A stretch of 30,545 nucleotides of DNA, from the NCBI GenBank assembly GCA_002378665.1, contig DFSO01000087.1, forward strand, positions 103,859 through 134,403, written 5' to 3'. Position numbers and translations under genes: made by a program. The stretch comes from Loktanella sp. UBA3435 (GTDB lineage Bacteria > Pseudomonadota > Alphaproteobacteria > Rhodobacterales > Rhodobacteraceae). How positions within the stretch are numbered: the stretch's first letter is position 1; the number at the start of each line of letters is the position of its first letter. The notes below the pieces were generated by a model. The model ran no database searches and was not told the origin of the DNA. It was given only the letters and a program-made list of their open reading frames with translations. Below, one piece after another: positions 16,627 to 24,822 of this stretch.

Positions 16627-16821
16627 TTAGCAGTCTTTACAAGTCTTAATACCAAATACGCGGTAGATCGGGCAGAAGTTAATAAAGGCCGTCACAACCA
16701 AAATGATGCCAATCCAACCCCAAACACCGATTGTGCCAGTGATCGCGAGAACCACCAACAGCGCACCAATGATAAAGCGAGCGATGCGGTCAATGCCGCC
16801 CATGTTTTTTGCGAATGTCAT
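16627..16821 (-). CDS. DUF2892 family small inner-membrane protein (YgaP-like membrane domain)
   Basis: 64 residues from ATG 16821, which has GGAGAG 5 bp upstream. The start motif NMGGIDRIARFIIG, two membrane helices and the ending INFCPIYRVFGIKTC are the DUF2892 signature. Cysteines C50, C61 and C64 (CKDC) are grouped at the C-terminus. In E. coli YgaP this domain is fused to a rhodanese sulfurtransferase; stand-alone copies like this one are common beside sulfur-handling genes. It is separated from the Crp/Fnr gene by a terminator and has a palindrome in its upstream region, so it is a plausible target of that regulator. Its biochemical function is unknown. Confidence 0.88.
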   Translation of the reverse strand: MTFAKNMGGIDRIARFIIGALLVVLAITGTIGVWGWIGIILVVTAFINFCPIYRVFGIKTCKDC

Positions 16822-16874
16822 GTTTTCTCTCCATTTGTCTGTCTTGATTGAACAGTACTTCACGCCACAGGTCA

Positions 16875-16887
16875 GTGACATTGTCAC
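16875..16887 (-). promoter_or_regulatory. Palindromic candidate operator upstream of the DUF2892 gene
   Basis: GTGACA-T-TGTCAC is a perfect inverted repeat with 6-bp arms, 54-66 bp upstream of the DUF2892 start codon. The GTGA-N5-TCAC pattern resembles Crp/Fnr-family sites (TGTGA-N6-TCACA for CRP). Binding by the neighbouring regulator is inference. Confidence 0.5.
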
Positions 16888-16930
16888 CAAGCTTAAGCCT
16901 TCTTAAAGATTTTCGCACCCGATTTTGAAA

Positions 16931-17095
16931 TTATGGCCTGATTCCATTGAAAACAAACAGCGACTCACCCGCGATTTGGCAGTCATTGATGAACTTTTGC
17001 GCCAGTTCGCCTGAAAACAGCATCGCGATATGTTCCCGAATTTCGACGCCCTTGCGTGTGAGCGGAAAGAGTGTGGTCAGTATTTCTTGTCGCAA
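16931..17095 (-). pseudogene. Possible 3' remnant of an unrecognised gene
   Basis: A 54-codon minus-strand frame ending TAA at 16931-16933 reads like genuine protein (LTTLFPLTRKGVEIREHIA, then FINDCQIAGESLFVFNG). It is closed by a TGA at 17096-17098, with a second stop a few codons further upstream, and has no good start codon or ribosome binding site. The remainder of a gene may lie in another frame or be lost. I do not recognise the family. It could instead be chance open sequence. Confidence 0.35.
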
Positions 17096-17222
17096 TCATG
17101 ATCGCGCCCATCCCGCCTATTGCGTGCCCGAAACCCGCGAGACACGCGGTCAACAGATTGCTGTGGCGTAAAGAGCAAACCAATCAACGCCACATCAGAT
17201 CTAAACCCATGTAAATGCGACC

Positions 17223-19883
17223 CTATTCAGCGGAAATAGACCGAATGGTCATCAAATCGGGTGCACTATGAACATGTCGCGTCTTGGCAGTTCTTGTCGT
17301 CTCCTGGGGGCCTTTTGATATGAGAACGCTCACCTCGTAAAGAACACGTGCTACATCCATTTTATTGGCCACGGTTAGGTATTCGGGAGACCAGTTTGGG
17401 GCAAACTTTTGCTTGAACTGACTCAGGCCCGCAAATTTGTAGAATGACTCGCCGTTGTGAAACAGGAAGTGCCCGATGCGGTGCCAGACGGGCGCCAACC
17501 TGCGTTGCTCCAACCCAGATAGCGGAGACGCGCCGAGGCAAAAGTTGCGATAGCCGTTCTCATGACCCCATAGGAGCATGCCAGCGAATAATCCATCCAT
17601 CGACGAAACGGGTCCAGCCGGATCGTAACGCATCAGATCGATGGAAAGCTCTGCGGTGTTGCCAGTCTTCATAATGTTCGCGAACGCCGTGATCTTGCCG
17701 GTTTCGGTGTGTCGCAAGACGCCAATATCAAACTCATCCAAATATGTGCGTGAAAAAGACCCAAGAGAAAACCCTTTCTCTTGTCCCAGTTTTTGCGCCA
17801 GCCATGCATCTGACACTGTGCGCAACTGTTCAAAATCATAGTTGAGGGAGCCAGTGGGGATGATCTCGAATTGGTAACCTTCCGCTTCCACACGCAGTTT
17901 TCCATTACGCCACGCGCGTCGTTTTGGTCTTTGCAGGTTGAAGTTTGCCAGCTCAATTCTGGCGACCTCACCGATCTTGAGAATTTGCATCCCAAGATCG
18001 AGGAACGTTGGAAGATAGGCATCTGAAACCCGATAGAATGCGCATTTCCGACCCATCTGATCAGCAAGTTCGCGGAATTGCCACAGGACGGTAACGCAGG
18101 CGTCTTTGTCTCCAACGGGATCACCTTTGCAGATCAAGGAACTGCCCGTGTCGGCATAGGCCAAGAATGCTTTGTTGTCGGGGCTAACGACAAATCGTTT
18201 GTCACCAGATAGTGAAATGCCAGCTTCGGCAAATGTGGACTGTTTGACGAGATTGCGAACAACTGCTGGGATCGGTTCCGGGCGCAAGCGCGTCGCCTGT
18301 TTCGTCAGCAAGGCGTTGAGAAGGAGCGCCGCAAGCACAACAGAAATCGCAAGTGTTGCGCGCACAAAGCGTGAGGCATCTCCCTGCCATGCGAATTCCC
18401 ACCACGGCACTTGGTTCAGTGGAACTTGTGAATTTGCGAACAGGCCGATCCAAACAATCGCAACAGTGAGTGCGCAAACCGTCCCGATCCAGCGCCAATT
18501 GAGTGTTGGCCCTGTTTGGAAGCTCGCGCGATAAAAGGCTGCGCGGAATATCCACAATACCCCCATGATGAACGCGAGTGTTGTGGCCTCTTCCCAGTCG
18601 AATCCTTTCAAAATCGACACCAGAAGCCCCACGGCAAAGAGCACCATCGCGACCAGCCAAGCGCGGAACATGCGTCGGTAAAGGCCGTGTGCGACGATCA
18701 TCAACAGCACACCGCTAACGCTGCCCAACAAGTGGGATGCCTCTACCAATTCTAATGGCAGGGCCTGTCGCATAAGGCGGAGGCGTGACGGGTCCGATGG
18801 AAAACTCCCCGAGAGCAGTAGGACTGCACCAGAGAACGTGGCCAAGCCAGCCGCCGCAATCGGAATGGTCTCTGCGCAGGATTTGTGGATTTTGAGAATG
18901 GCAAGTTGCATCCGCGCGCGATGCGCATAGAGCCAAATGAAAACAACGCTGATGAGCGACAAAGTAGCAGGGATTATTGTGTAAACTACACGGTAAAGCG
19001 CAATCGCGACCATGACGTCAGACCGCCCCATTGCACCTAGGCCCGCGATAATCGTTGCGTCAAATACACCCAAGCCGCCAGGAGAATGGCTAAGCACGCC
19101 AAGGCCAAGTGCCACGACAAACAGGCCGATAAAGTAGATGAAATCCTGTGTCAGATCGGGTGGTAGCAGGACGTAGAGCGTCAATGCTGTCGCAGCCAAA
19201 TCGAGGACCGTGACGACTGTCAAATTGACCCCAAGTTTTCCCTCTGGCAGGCTGAACGCCAGCGGGCCAACGTGGATCATCCTGTCATTTTGCCATGTCC
19301 ATTTGAAGTAGCCAAACATGAGTGTCAGCATTGCTGCACCTGTCAGCATGACAAAGTTGCTTGGCATCGGCAGCATATGCACAAATCCGCTGGGATTGAT
19401 GACCATGACGATGCCGATGATTACCCAAAGGCCCGCGAAAAATGCGGCCCATGCCGTTGCCATCAGCTTTGCGATTGCGCAAATGCTGACGCCGCGGGCA
19501 GTATAAACCTTGAAGCGTAATGCGCCCCCCGTGAGCCATGAAAAGCCGAACAGATTAGAGATCGCCATACTGCTGGCTCCAGTTGCGACCATGAGCTTAA
19601 ACGGGACTTTGACGGAGGAGACCGTCGGCATGATCAGCGCGTCATAGAGACCCAAAAGCGCATAGCTTACCAGCATGGCAAGAAGGGACAACGCGAGTGT
19701 CGTGGCGTCATAGCTAAGTGCATCATCCCTGATTTCTGCGGCACTGACCCCCGTCGTGAAATGGGACAGACCATAAAGGGCGACAGACATGATCCCGAGC
19801 GGGATGGCAACCTTAATGGCGAGATGTTGGAGTGAGAATTTCTGGCCAGTTGACCCATCAGTTGCGGTAGGTGTCGAATGCAT
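17223..19883 (-). CDS. mprF: Bifunctional phosphatidylglycerol lysyltransferase/flippase MprF
   Basis: 886 residues, normal for a full two-domain MprF. The first about 540 residues hold about 14 membrane helices forming the flippase domain. Residues about 560-870 are the cytosolic DUF2156 synthase domain (CKGDPVGD; SMDGLFAGMLLWG; LGASPLSGLEQRRLAP; FYKFAGLSQFKQKFAPNW). MprF transfers Lys or Ala from aminoacyl-tRNA to phosphatidylglycerol and flips the product, lowering negative surface charge and giving resistance to cationic peptides. Lys versus Ala specificity is not assigned. ATG 19883 follows AAGGA by 8 bp. It lies 214 bp downstream of katG on the same strand. Confidence 0.92.
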   Translation of the reverse strand: MHSTPTATDGSTGQKFSLQHLAIKVAIPLGIMSVALYGLSHFTTGVSAAEIRDDALSYDATTLALSLLAMLVSYALLGLYDALIMPTVSSVKVPFKLMVATGASSMAISNLFGFSWLTGGALRFKVYTARGVSICAIAKLMATAWAAFFAGLWVIIGIVMVINPSGFVHMLPMPSNFVMLTGAAMLTLMFGYFKWTWQNDRMIHVGPLAFSLPEGKLGVNLTVVTVLDLAATALTLYVLLPPDLTQDFIYFIGLFVVALGLGVLSHSPGGLGVFDATIIAGLGAMGRSDVMVAIALYRVVYTIIPATLSLISVVFIWLYAHRARMQLAILKIHKSCAETIPIAAAGLATFSGAVLLLSGSFPSDPSRLRLMRQALPLELVEASHLLGSVSGVLLMIVAHGLYRRMFRAWLVAMVLFAVGLLVSILKGFDWEEATTLAFIMGVLWIFRAAFYRASFQTGPTLNWRWIGTVCALTVAIVWIGLFANSQVPLNQVPWWEFAWQGDASRFVRATLAISVVLAALLLNALLTKQATRLRPEPIPAVVRNLVKQSTFAEAGISLSGDKRFVVSPDNKAFLAYADTGSSLICKGDPVGDKDACVTVLWQFRELADQMGRKCAFYRVSDAYLPTFLDLGMQILKIGEVARIELANFNLQRPKRRAWRNGKLRVEAEGYQFEIIPTGSLNYDFEQLRTVSDAWLAQKLGQEKGFSLGSFSRTYLDEFDIGVLRHTETGKITAFANIMKTGNTAELSIDLMRYDPAGPVSSMDGLFAGMLLWGHENGYRNFCLGASPLSGLEQRRLAPVWHRIGHFLFHNGESFYKFAGLSQFKQKFAPNWSPEYLTVANKMDVARVLYEVSVLISKGPQETTRTAKTRHVHSAPDLMTIRSISAE

Positions 19884-20097
19884 TAATGGAGTCCTTTTGA
19901 CCGTTTCAACCCGTTCTGCATGGCGATTTGAGGCACCACGCCAAGGTCTTTGACACTGCCTGTGTCCAGTTCACAAAGGATGAATTTTGCTATCAATCTG
20001 GCGGGTTTAGCGGATTTCTCTAGATCGAAATCGACGCGAATTTTAGCCAAATTTGGGTGGTATTGGCGACGCTGGGCCGCCAATACCTAAGGTGTCG
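19884..20097. other. Intergenic region between katG and mprF
   Basis: 214 bp with the katG 3' hairpin (20059-20087) and the mprF ribosome binding site. A short minus-strand open frame exists here but begins at a TTG inside the hairpin and is not credible. An mprF promoter is expected but I could not place one. Confidence 0.5.
20059..20087 (-). terminator. Hairpin downstream of katG
   Basis: GGTATTGGCG (20059-20068) and CGCCAATACC (20078-20087) form a perfect 10-bp stem with a 9-nt loop, 10 bp after the katG stop on the minus strand. No T-tract follows, so termination may be partial or protein-assisted. Confidence 0.6.
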
Positions 20098-22266
20098 TTA
20101 GACGAGGTCGAAACGATCGAGGTTCATGACTTTTGTCCAAGCAGCCACAAAATCTTTCACGAACTTTTCAGAAGCATCGGCAGAGCCGTAGACCTCGGCA
20201 AGTGCCCGCAAGATCGAGTTGGAACCGAACACGAGATCGACGGAAGTCCCCTTCCATTTCACCGCGCCACTTTTGCGATCTTTGCCCTCATAGCTATTCT
20301 TAGAGGTCGCAGTCCAAGCGGTGCCCATGTCGAGCAAGTTGACGAAGTAGTCGTTGGAGAGCGTGTCCTTTTTGGTAGTGAACACCCCAAGATCGGACCC
20401 GTCTGTATTCGCACCAAGCGCGCGCATACCACCAACCAGAACGGTCATTTCTGGCCCTGTCAGCGTGAGAAGCTGCGCCTTATCGACCAGCATTTCCGCG
20501 GGCGTGCGACGCTCTGCTGTGTTGTGATAGTTGCGGAAACCGTCTGACTTTGGCTCTAGCCAAGCATAGGATTCCACATCCGTTTGCTCTTGGGTCGCAT
20601 CCGTGCGACCGCCTGAGAAAGGCACGGAAACGGCATGACCCGCATTCTTGGCCGCTTGCTCAACCGCAGCAACGCCACCCAGAACGATCAGGTCGGCAAT
20701 CGACACTTTATCCGCACCAAATCCGGCTTGAACGCCCTCAATTGCCTTCAGGGACGCTGCAAGTTCGCTTGGGTTGTTCGCCGCCCAATCTTTTGCAGGC
20801 GCAAGGCGGATACGTGCGCCATTGGCACCACCACGTTTGTCGGAATTACGGTACGTGGACGCAGAGGCCCAAGCGGTTTTGACCAAAGTCGCAACCGGCA
20901 AAGCGGCCAGCAATTTCGTCTTCAGCGTGGCAATATCGCCATCTGACAAAGGTGCCGCTGTTGGTGCTGGCACAGGGTCTTGCCACAACTCTGGCTGTGT
21001 CGGTGCCAGCTTACCAAGGCCCAATTCAAACGGCCCCATGTCGCGGTGTGTCAGCTTGTGCCAAGCTTTTGCAAAGGCTGCTGCAAACTCTGCTGGGTTC
21101 TCGTGGAAGCGCTTAGAGATTTTCGCGTAGGCTGGATCTTCGCGCAATGCGAGGTCAGCAGTTGTCATCATCGGTGCATGTGTGCGCGATGCATCATGTG
21201 CGTCCGGCACGGTGCCTTCGCCGCCGACGGCTGTCCACTGCTGAGCGCCTGCTGGGCTTTTGGTCAATTCCCATTCGAAACCGAAGAGGGTGTCGAAATA
21301 GCTGTTGTCCCATGCGATTGGAGTCTTGGTCCAAGCGCCCTCGATGCCCGAAGAAATCGTATCAACGCCAACGCCGGAACCCATAGAGTTGCGCCAACCT
21401 AGGCCTTGCTCCTCGGCAGCCGCGCCTTCTGGTTCGGCGCTCACGAATTTGTCGGGATCACCTGCACCGTGCGCCTTGCCGAATGTGTGACCACCAGCAA
21501 CCAACGCCACAGTTTCCTCATCGTTCATCGCCATGCGGCGGAACGTGTCGCGGATATCGTGCGCGGAGAGCTTGGGGTCAGGGTTACCGTTTGGCCCCTC
21601 TGGGTTCACGTAGATCAGGCCCATTTGCACGGCGCCCAATTCACCGATCAGCTCGCGTGCGCCTTCATAGCGCTCATCGGCCAACCAATCCGTTTCTGGA
21701 CCCCAGTAGATGTCTTCTTCTGGTTCCCAAATATCAACGCGACCACCTGCAAAACCGTGGGTCTTAAAGCCCATGGATTCGAGTGCGACGTTCCCTGTCA
21801 GGATCATCAAGTCAGCCCAAGACAGCTTACGACCATACTTCGCTTTGATTGGCCAAAGCAGGCGGCGGGCCTTGTCGAGGTTGACGTTGTCAGGCCAGCT
21901 GTTGAGAGGTGCAAAACGCTGGCTGCCTGATGTCGCGCCACCGCGACCGTCACCGACACGGTATGTGCCCGCAGAGTGCCACGCCATGCGAATAAAGAAC
22001 GGACCGTAGTGACCATAATCGGCAGGCCACCAGTCTTGGCTATCCGTCATAAGCGCGCGCAAATCGGCGACAACGGCATCCAGATCAAGTGTTTTAAACT
22101 CGGCTGCGTAGTCAAAACCTTCGCCCATCGGATCGCCCTGCGGCGTGTTCTGGTGAAGCATCTTGAGGTTCAGTTGATTCGGCCACCAATGTTGGTTGGC
22201 ATTTGTGCCTTTTGCGGTGCCGCTATGACCCATGACAGGGCACTTATTTACGTCAGATCCGTCCAT
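20098..22266 (-). CDS. katG: Catalase-peroxidase KatG
   Basis: 722 residues from ATG 22266, which has GGAG 7 bp upstream; a TTG 12 bp further out lacks support. The protein shows the two-domain KatG layout. The distal haem triad is R93-W96-H97 (FIRMAWHSAGTYR), the proximal histidine is H260 (AGGHTFGKAHG), and W96, Y219 (GLIYVNPEGP) and M245 match the Trp-Tyr-Met adduct needed for catalase activity. It breaks down hydrogen peroxide and acts as a peroxidase in the cytosol. It is divergent from an OxyR gene across a 95-bp shared region, which indicates OxyR control. Confidence 0.97.
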   Translation of the reverse strand: MDGSDVNKCPVMGHSGTAKGTNANQHWWPNQLNLKMLHQNTPQGDPMGEGFDYAAEFKTLDLDAVVADLRALMTDSQDWWPADYGHYGPFFIRMAWHSAGTYRVGDGRGGATSGSQRFAPLNSWPDNVNLDKARRLLWPIKAKYGRKLSWADLMILTGNVALESMGFKTHGFAGGRVDIWEPEEDIYWGPETDWLADERYEGARELIGELGAVQMGLIYVNPEGPNGNPDPKLSAHDIRDTFRRMAMNDEETVALVAGGHTFGKAHGAGDPDKFVSAEPEGAAAEEQGLGWRNSMGSGVGVDTISSGIEGAWTKTPIAWDNSYFDTLFGFEWELTKSPAGAQQWTAVGGEGTVPDAHDASRTHAPMMTTADLALREDPAYAKISKRFHENPAEFAAAFAKAWHKLTHRDMGPFELGLGKLAPTQPELWQDPVPAPTAAPLSDGDIATLKTKLLAALPVATLVKTAWASASTYRNSDKRGGANGARIRLAPAKDWAANNPSELAASLKAIEGVQAGFGADKVSIADLIVLGGVAAVEQAAKNAGHAVSVPFSGGRTDATQEQTDVESYAWLEPKSDGFRNYHNTAERRTPAEMLVDKAQLLTLTGPEMTVLVGGMRALGANTDGSDLGVFTTKKDTLSNDYFVNLLDMGTAWTATSKNSYEGKDRKSGAVKWKGTSVDLVFGSNSILRALAEVYGSADASEKFVKDFVAAWTKVMNLDRFDLV

Positions 22267-22297
22267 TTTTTGCTCCAATGTTGGTTGATTTGCAAGA

Positions 22298-22326
22298 ATG
22301 ATAGCAAGCTTGGACGATTAGTTTAA
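22298..22326 (-). promoter_or_regulatory. Candidate katG promoter in the katG-oxyR divergent region
   Basis: On the minus strand TATCAT (22303-22298) lies 17 bp downstream of a weak -35, TTAAAC (22326-22321). A poor -35 fits an activator-dependent promoter. The flank at about 22327-22361 contains TGATATC and TGATA repeats that could belong to an OxyR site, but I cannot align the full four-part consensus. Confidence 0.45.
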
Positions 22327-22361
22327 GTTGGATTTTCTGATATCTGTGATAAGTTGTGATT

Positions 22362-23252
22362 ATGGCGGAATTCACGTTGAAGCAATTGCGTTATTTTGAG
22401 GCGCTGGCGCAGCATCTCCATTTTGGGATGGCTGCCGATACCTGTTCAATTTCGCAACCAGCGCTTTCGATGCAGATCAAAGAACTCGAAGAAATTATCG
22501 GTATAGCGCTATTCGAGCGTAGCGCGCGGCAAGTGCGGCTCACGCAGTTCGGAAGGGTGTTTGAAACTCGCGCACGTGAAATTCTACGCGCTTCTGATGA
22601 CCTCAGCGATCTGGCCCGCGCATCGCAAAGTCAACTCACGGGACAGTTGCGGTTGGGATTTATTCCGACGATTGCGCCGTATCTGCTCCCGAAATTCATT
22701 GCGAACATGCAAAGGAGTCACCGAGAAATCGAGCTCAATATCCGCGAAACACTGACGCCTCGACTTATCCAAGAGTTATCTGACGGCAGGATAGATGCCG
22801 CCGTTGTGGCGCTGCCCGTGAATGAGGCGGCTTTTACGGAAGTGGATTTATTTGAGGAAAAATTTGTCCTGATTCGCCCCGTTACAGACGCGCAAAAACC
22901 AGTGCCGAACGCAGACATGCTGCGCGATATGCGGTTATTACTGCTCGAGGAGGGGCATTGTTTTCGGGATCAGGCGCTGGCTTATTGCACGGTCAGAACC
23001 TCGCGTGCGTGGGAGGGGCTCGATGGCTCCTCACTCTCGACCCTCGTTCAAATGGTCGGCGCCGGGATGGGTGTTACGCTATTGCCTCAGATGGCGATCG
23101 CCGTCGAAACCCGCGCCGCCAAGGTCGATGTCGTTGAGTTTGAAGGGCGCGCACCATCGCGCCGTATCGGCATGATTTGGCGGAAAAGTAATCCGCTGGC
23201 AGAGCAACTCCATCACGTCGCGCAGGTTGTGAGGCTTTCCGCTGAACGGTGA
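22362..23252 (+). CDS. oxyR: OxyR-type LysR-family peroxide sensor
   Basis: 296 residues from ATG 22362; an in-frame GTG at 22356 would add two. An N-terminal LysR helix-turn-helix (about 4-62, TLKQLRYFEALAQHLHFGMAA) precedes the regulatory domain, where C200 and C209 in GHCFRDQALAYC match the peroxide-reactive cysteine pair of E. coli OxyR (C199 and C208). Hydrogen peroxide would form a disulfide and switch it to an activator of katG, which is divergently encoded. The ribosome binding site is weak, as common for an autoregulated low-abundance regulator. Confidence 0.93.
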   Translation: MAEFTLKQLRYFEALAQHLHFGMAADTCSISQPALSMQIKELEEIIGIALFERSARQVRLTQFGRVFETRAREILRASDDLSDLARASQSQLTGQLRLGFIPTIAPYLLPKFIANMQRSHREIELNIRETLTPRLIQELSDGRIDAAVVALPVNEAAFTEVDLFEEKFVLIRPVTDAQKPVPNADMLRDMRLLLLEEGHCFRDQALAYCTVRTSRAWEGLDGSSLSTLVQMVGAGMGVTLLPQMAIAVETRAAKVDVVEFEGRAPSRRIGMIWRKSNPLAEQLHHVAQVVRLSAER

Positions 23253-23264
23253 GCGAACTTTTTT
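23240..23264 (+). terminator. Weak possible terminator at the oxyR stop
   Basis: CGCT (23240-23243) can pair with AGCG (23252-23255) ahead of a six-T run (23259-23264). The stem is short and overlaps the stop codon, so support is slight. Confidence 0.3.
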
Positions 23265-23284
23265 GCCCCGAATACCATATTTAT

Positions 23285-23315
23285 TTGACGAAAATGCGCT
23301 GCCCGTCCGTATAAG
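23285..23315 (+). promoter_or_regulatory. Candidate promoter of the RND efflux operon
   Basis: TTGACG (23285-23290) and TATAAG (23310-23315) are separated by 19 bp, slightly long, and precede the membrane-fusion protein start at 23356 by about 40 bp. No local repressor gene is seen. Confidence 0.5.
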
Positions 23316-23355
23316 ACGTAGAACGTGTCCAAGCGCCACCACCAAGGAGAGATAA

Positions 23356-24819
23356 ATGCGATTTTTGCGCCGCAGCCTGACGGGGCTTTTCCTATTGGCC
23401 ACGACACTCGCACTTTTTGGGGTGGCGGGCACGATGGTCTATGACGCGATCCAAGCCAAGATGTCACAAGAGCCACGCACACGGCCGCAACAAGAACGGG
23501 TTCTATCTGTCAACGCGATCAAAATCGAACCGACAGCCATCACGCCAGAACTGACAGTATATGGCGAGGTTCAAGCGGCCAAAACGCTTGATCTGCGCCC
23601 GTCAACTAATGGGCGGATCATCGAAGTATCGACGCGTTTTCAAGACGGCGGAATTGTTCGCGAAGGAGAGGTCCTTGTCCGGATTGACCCAACTGATGCC
23701 CAGTCCGCTTACGACCGCATTCAAGCGAATTTGCAGGATACCGAGGCCGAGCTGCGCGACGCCCATCGAGCATTGATTTTGGCACAAGATGAAAGCGCGG
23801 CGGCCTCCGAGCAAGCGCGCATTCGAAAAGCCGCTCTGACGCGGCAGCAAGACCTACAAAAGCGCGGTTTTGGCACGGCTTCGGCAGTTGAGATCGCGGA
23901 ACTCGCGGCCTCCGCTGCGGATCAAGCAGTGCTGTCACGCCGCCAATCAGTGGCCCAAGCGCAGGCTCGCATTGATCAAGCGACGACGCAAAAATTTCGC
24001 GCTGAGATCGATTTGAGCGAAGCGCAACGTGCCCTTGATGACACGACCATAGTTGCAGGCTTCGACGGCAGCTTGGCCGATGTGGCTGCTGTTGTCGGTG
24101 GGCGTGTCACGGCCAACCAACTGATCGCAACCTTGATCGATACATCGCAGCTTGAGGTCGCGTTTCGTGTCTCGACGGCGCAATACACGCGGTTGCTCGA
24201 TGCCGACGGAAACCTGATCAATGCCGATGCCAGCGTTCGGCTTGATGTGCTTGGCGTCGACTTGGTTTCAACGGCCACATTAAGCCGCGAAAGCGCGTCT
24301 GTGGCTGAGGGTCAAACTGGTCGTCTTATCTTTGCGACGATGGCAGAACCGCGCGGTTTTCGTCCAGGCGATTTCGTGACGCTCAGCATAACGGAGCCTC
24401 CATTGGATAGGGTTGTCTTGTTGCCAGCTACCGCCGTCGCGGCAGACAATACTGTGCTTGTCATTGGCGAGGATGATCGCCTGTCGGTGGCCGATGTGGA
24501 GGTCCTGCGCCGTCAAGGTGATGACGTCATTATTCGCGCACGTGGCCTGAATGGGGCTGACGTCGTCGCAGAGCGGTCTCCGATCTTGGGGGCGGGGATC
24601 AAGGTCAATCCGATCAGGCGCTCTGTTGATGGCGAGGTGGTCGCGGCCGAGCCAGAAACGGTGGTCCTCACGCCCGAACAGCAAGCGAAACTCTTGTCGT
24701 TTATCGAAGGCAATACACGGATGCCTCAAGAGGCAAAAGCGCGGATCGTGACCCAAATCCAAGCGGGCGAGATTTCGGCAGAAACGCTCGCACGGCTGGA
24801 AAGCCGGATGGGAGGATAA
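23356..24819 (+). CDS. RND efflux system periplasmic adaptor (HlyD/MFP family)
   Basis: 487 residues. An N-terminal membrane anchor (about 9-30) leads to a lipoyl/barrel-sandwich half (ELTVYGEVQAAKTLDLRP), a coiled-coil hairpin (about 115-215), the second lipoyl half (GFDGSLADVAAVVGGRV) and beta-barrel domains. Such adaptors link an inner-membrane RND pump to an outer-membrane channel. The last about 50 residues (438-487, from LTPEQQ) form an extra predicted-helical tail beyond the normal family end, making the protein longer than the usual 370-420. ATG 23356 follows AAGGAGAG. The pump gene starts 3 bp downstream. No outer-membrane factor is in the window. Confidence 0.92.
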   Translation: MRFLRRSLTGLFLLATTLALFGVAGTMVYDAIQAKMSQEPRTRPQQERVLSVNAIKIEPTAITPELTVYGEVQAAKTLDLRPSTNGRIIEVSTRFQDGGIVREGEVLVRIDPTDAQSAYDRIQANLQDTEAELRDAHRALILAQDESAAASEQARIRKAALTRQQDLQKRGFGTASAVEIAELAASAADQAVLSRRQSVAQAQARIDQATTQKFRAEIDLSEAQRALDDTTIVAGFDGSLADVAAVVGGRVTANQLIATLIDTSQLEVAFRVSTAQYTRLLDADGNLINADASVRLDVLGVDLVSTATLSRESASVAEGQTGRLIFATMAEPRGFRPGDFVTLSITEPPLDRVVLLPATAVAADNTVLVIGEDDRLSVADVEVLRRQGDDVIIRARGLNGADVVAERSPILGAGIKVNPIRRSVDGEVVAAEPETVVLTPEQQAKLLSFIEGNTRMPQEAKARIVTQIQAGEISAETLARLESRMGG

Positions 24820-24822
24820 GCT

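Larger units (their letters stand above)
16822..17222. other. About 400 bp without a confident gene
   Basis: This stretch holds the DUF2892 leader with its Shine-Dalgarno, a 13-bp palindrome at 16875-16887, and a short minus-strand reading frame with protein-like composition (16931-17095, listed separately). From 17096 to 17222 I see no convincing gene, RNA or terminator. Confidence 0.6.

Noticed and set aside
19883..20083. 66-codon minus-strand frame just before mprF
   Set aside because: Its only distal start is a TTG inside the katG hairpin, with no ribosome binding site. The sequence shows no recognisable domain; more likely leader or intergenic DNA.
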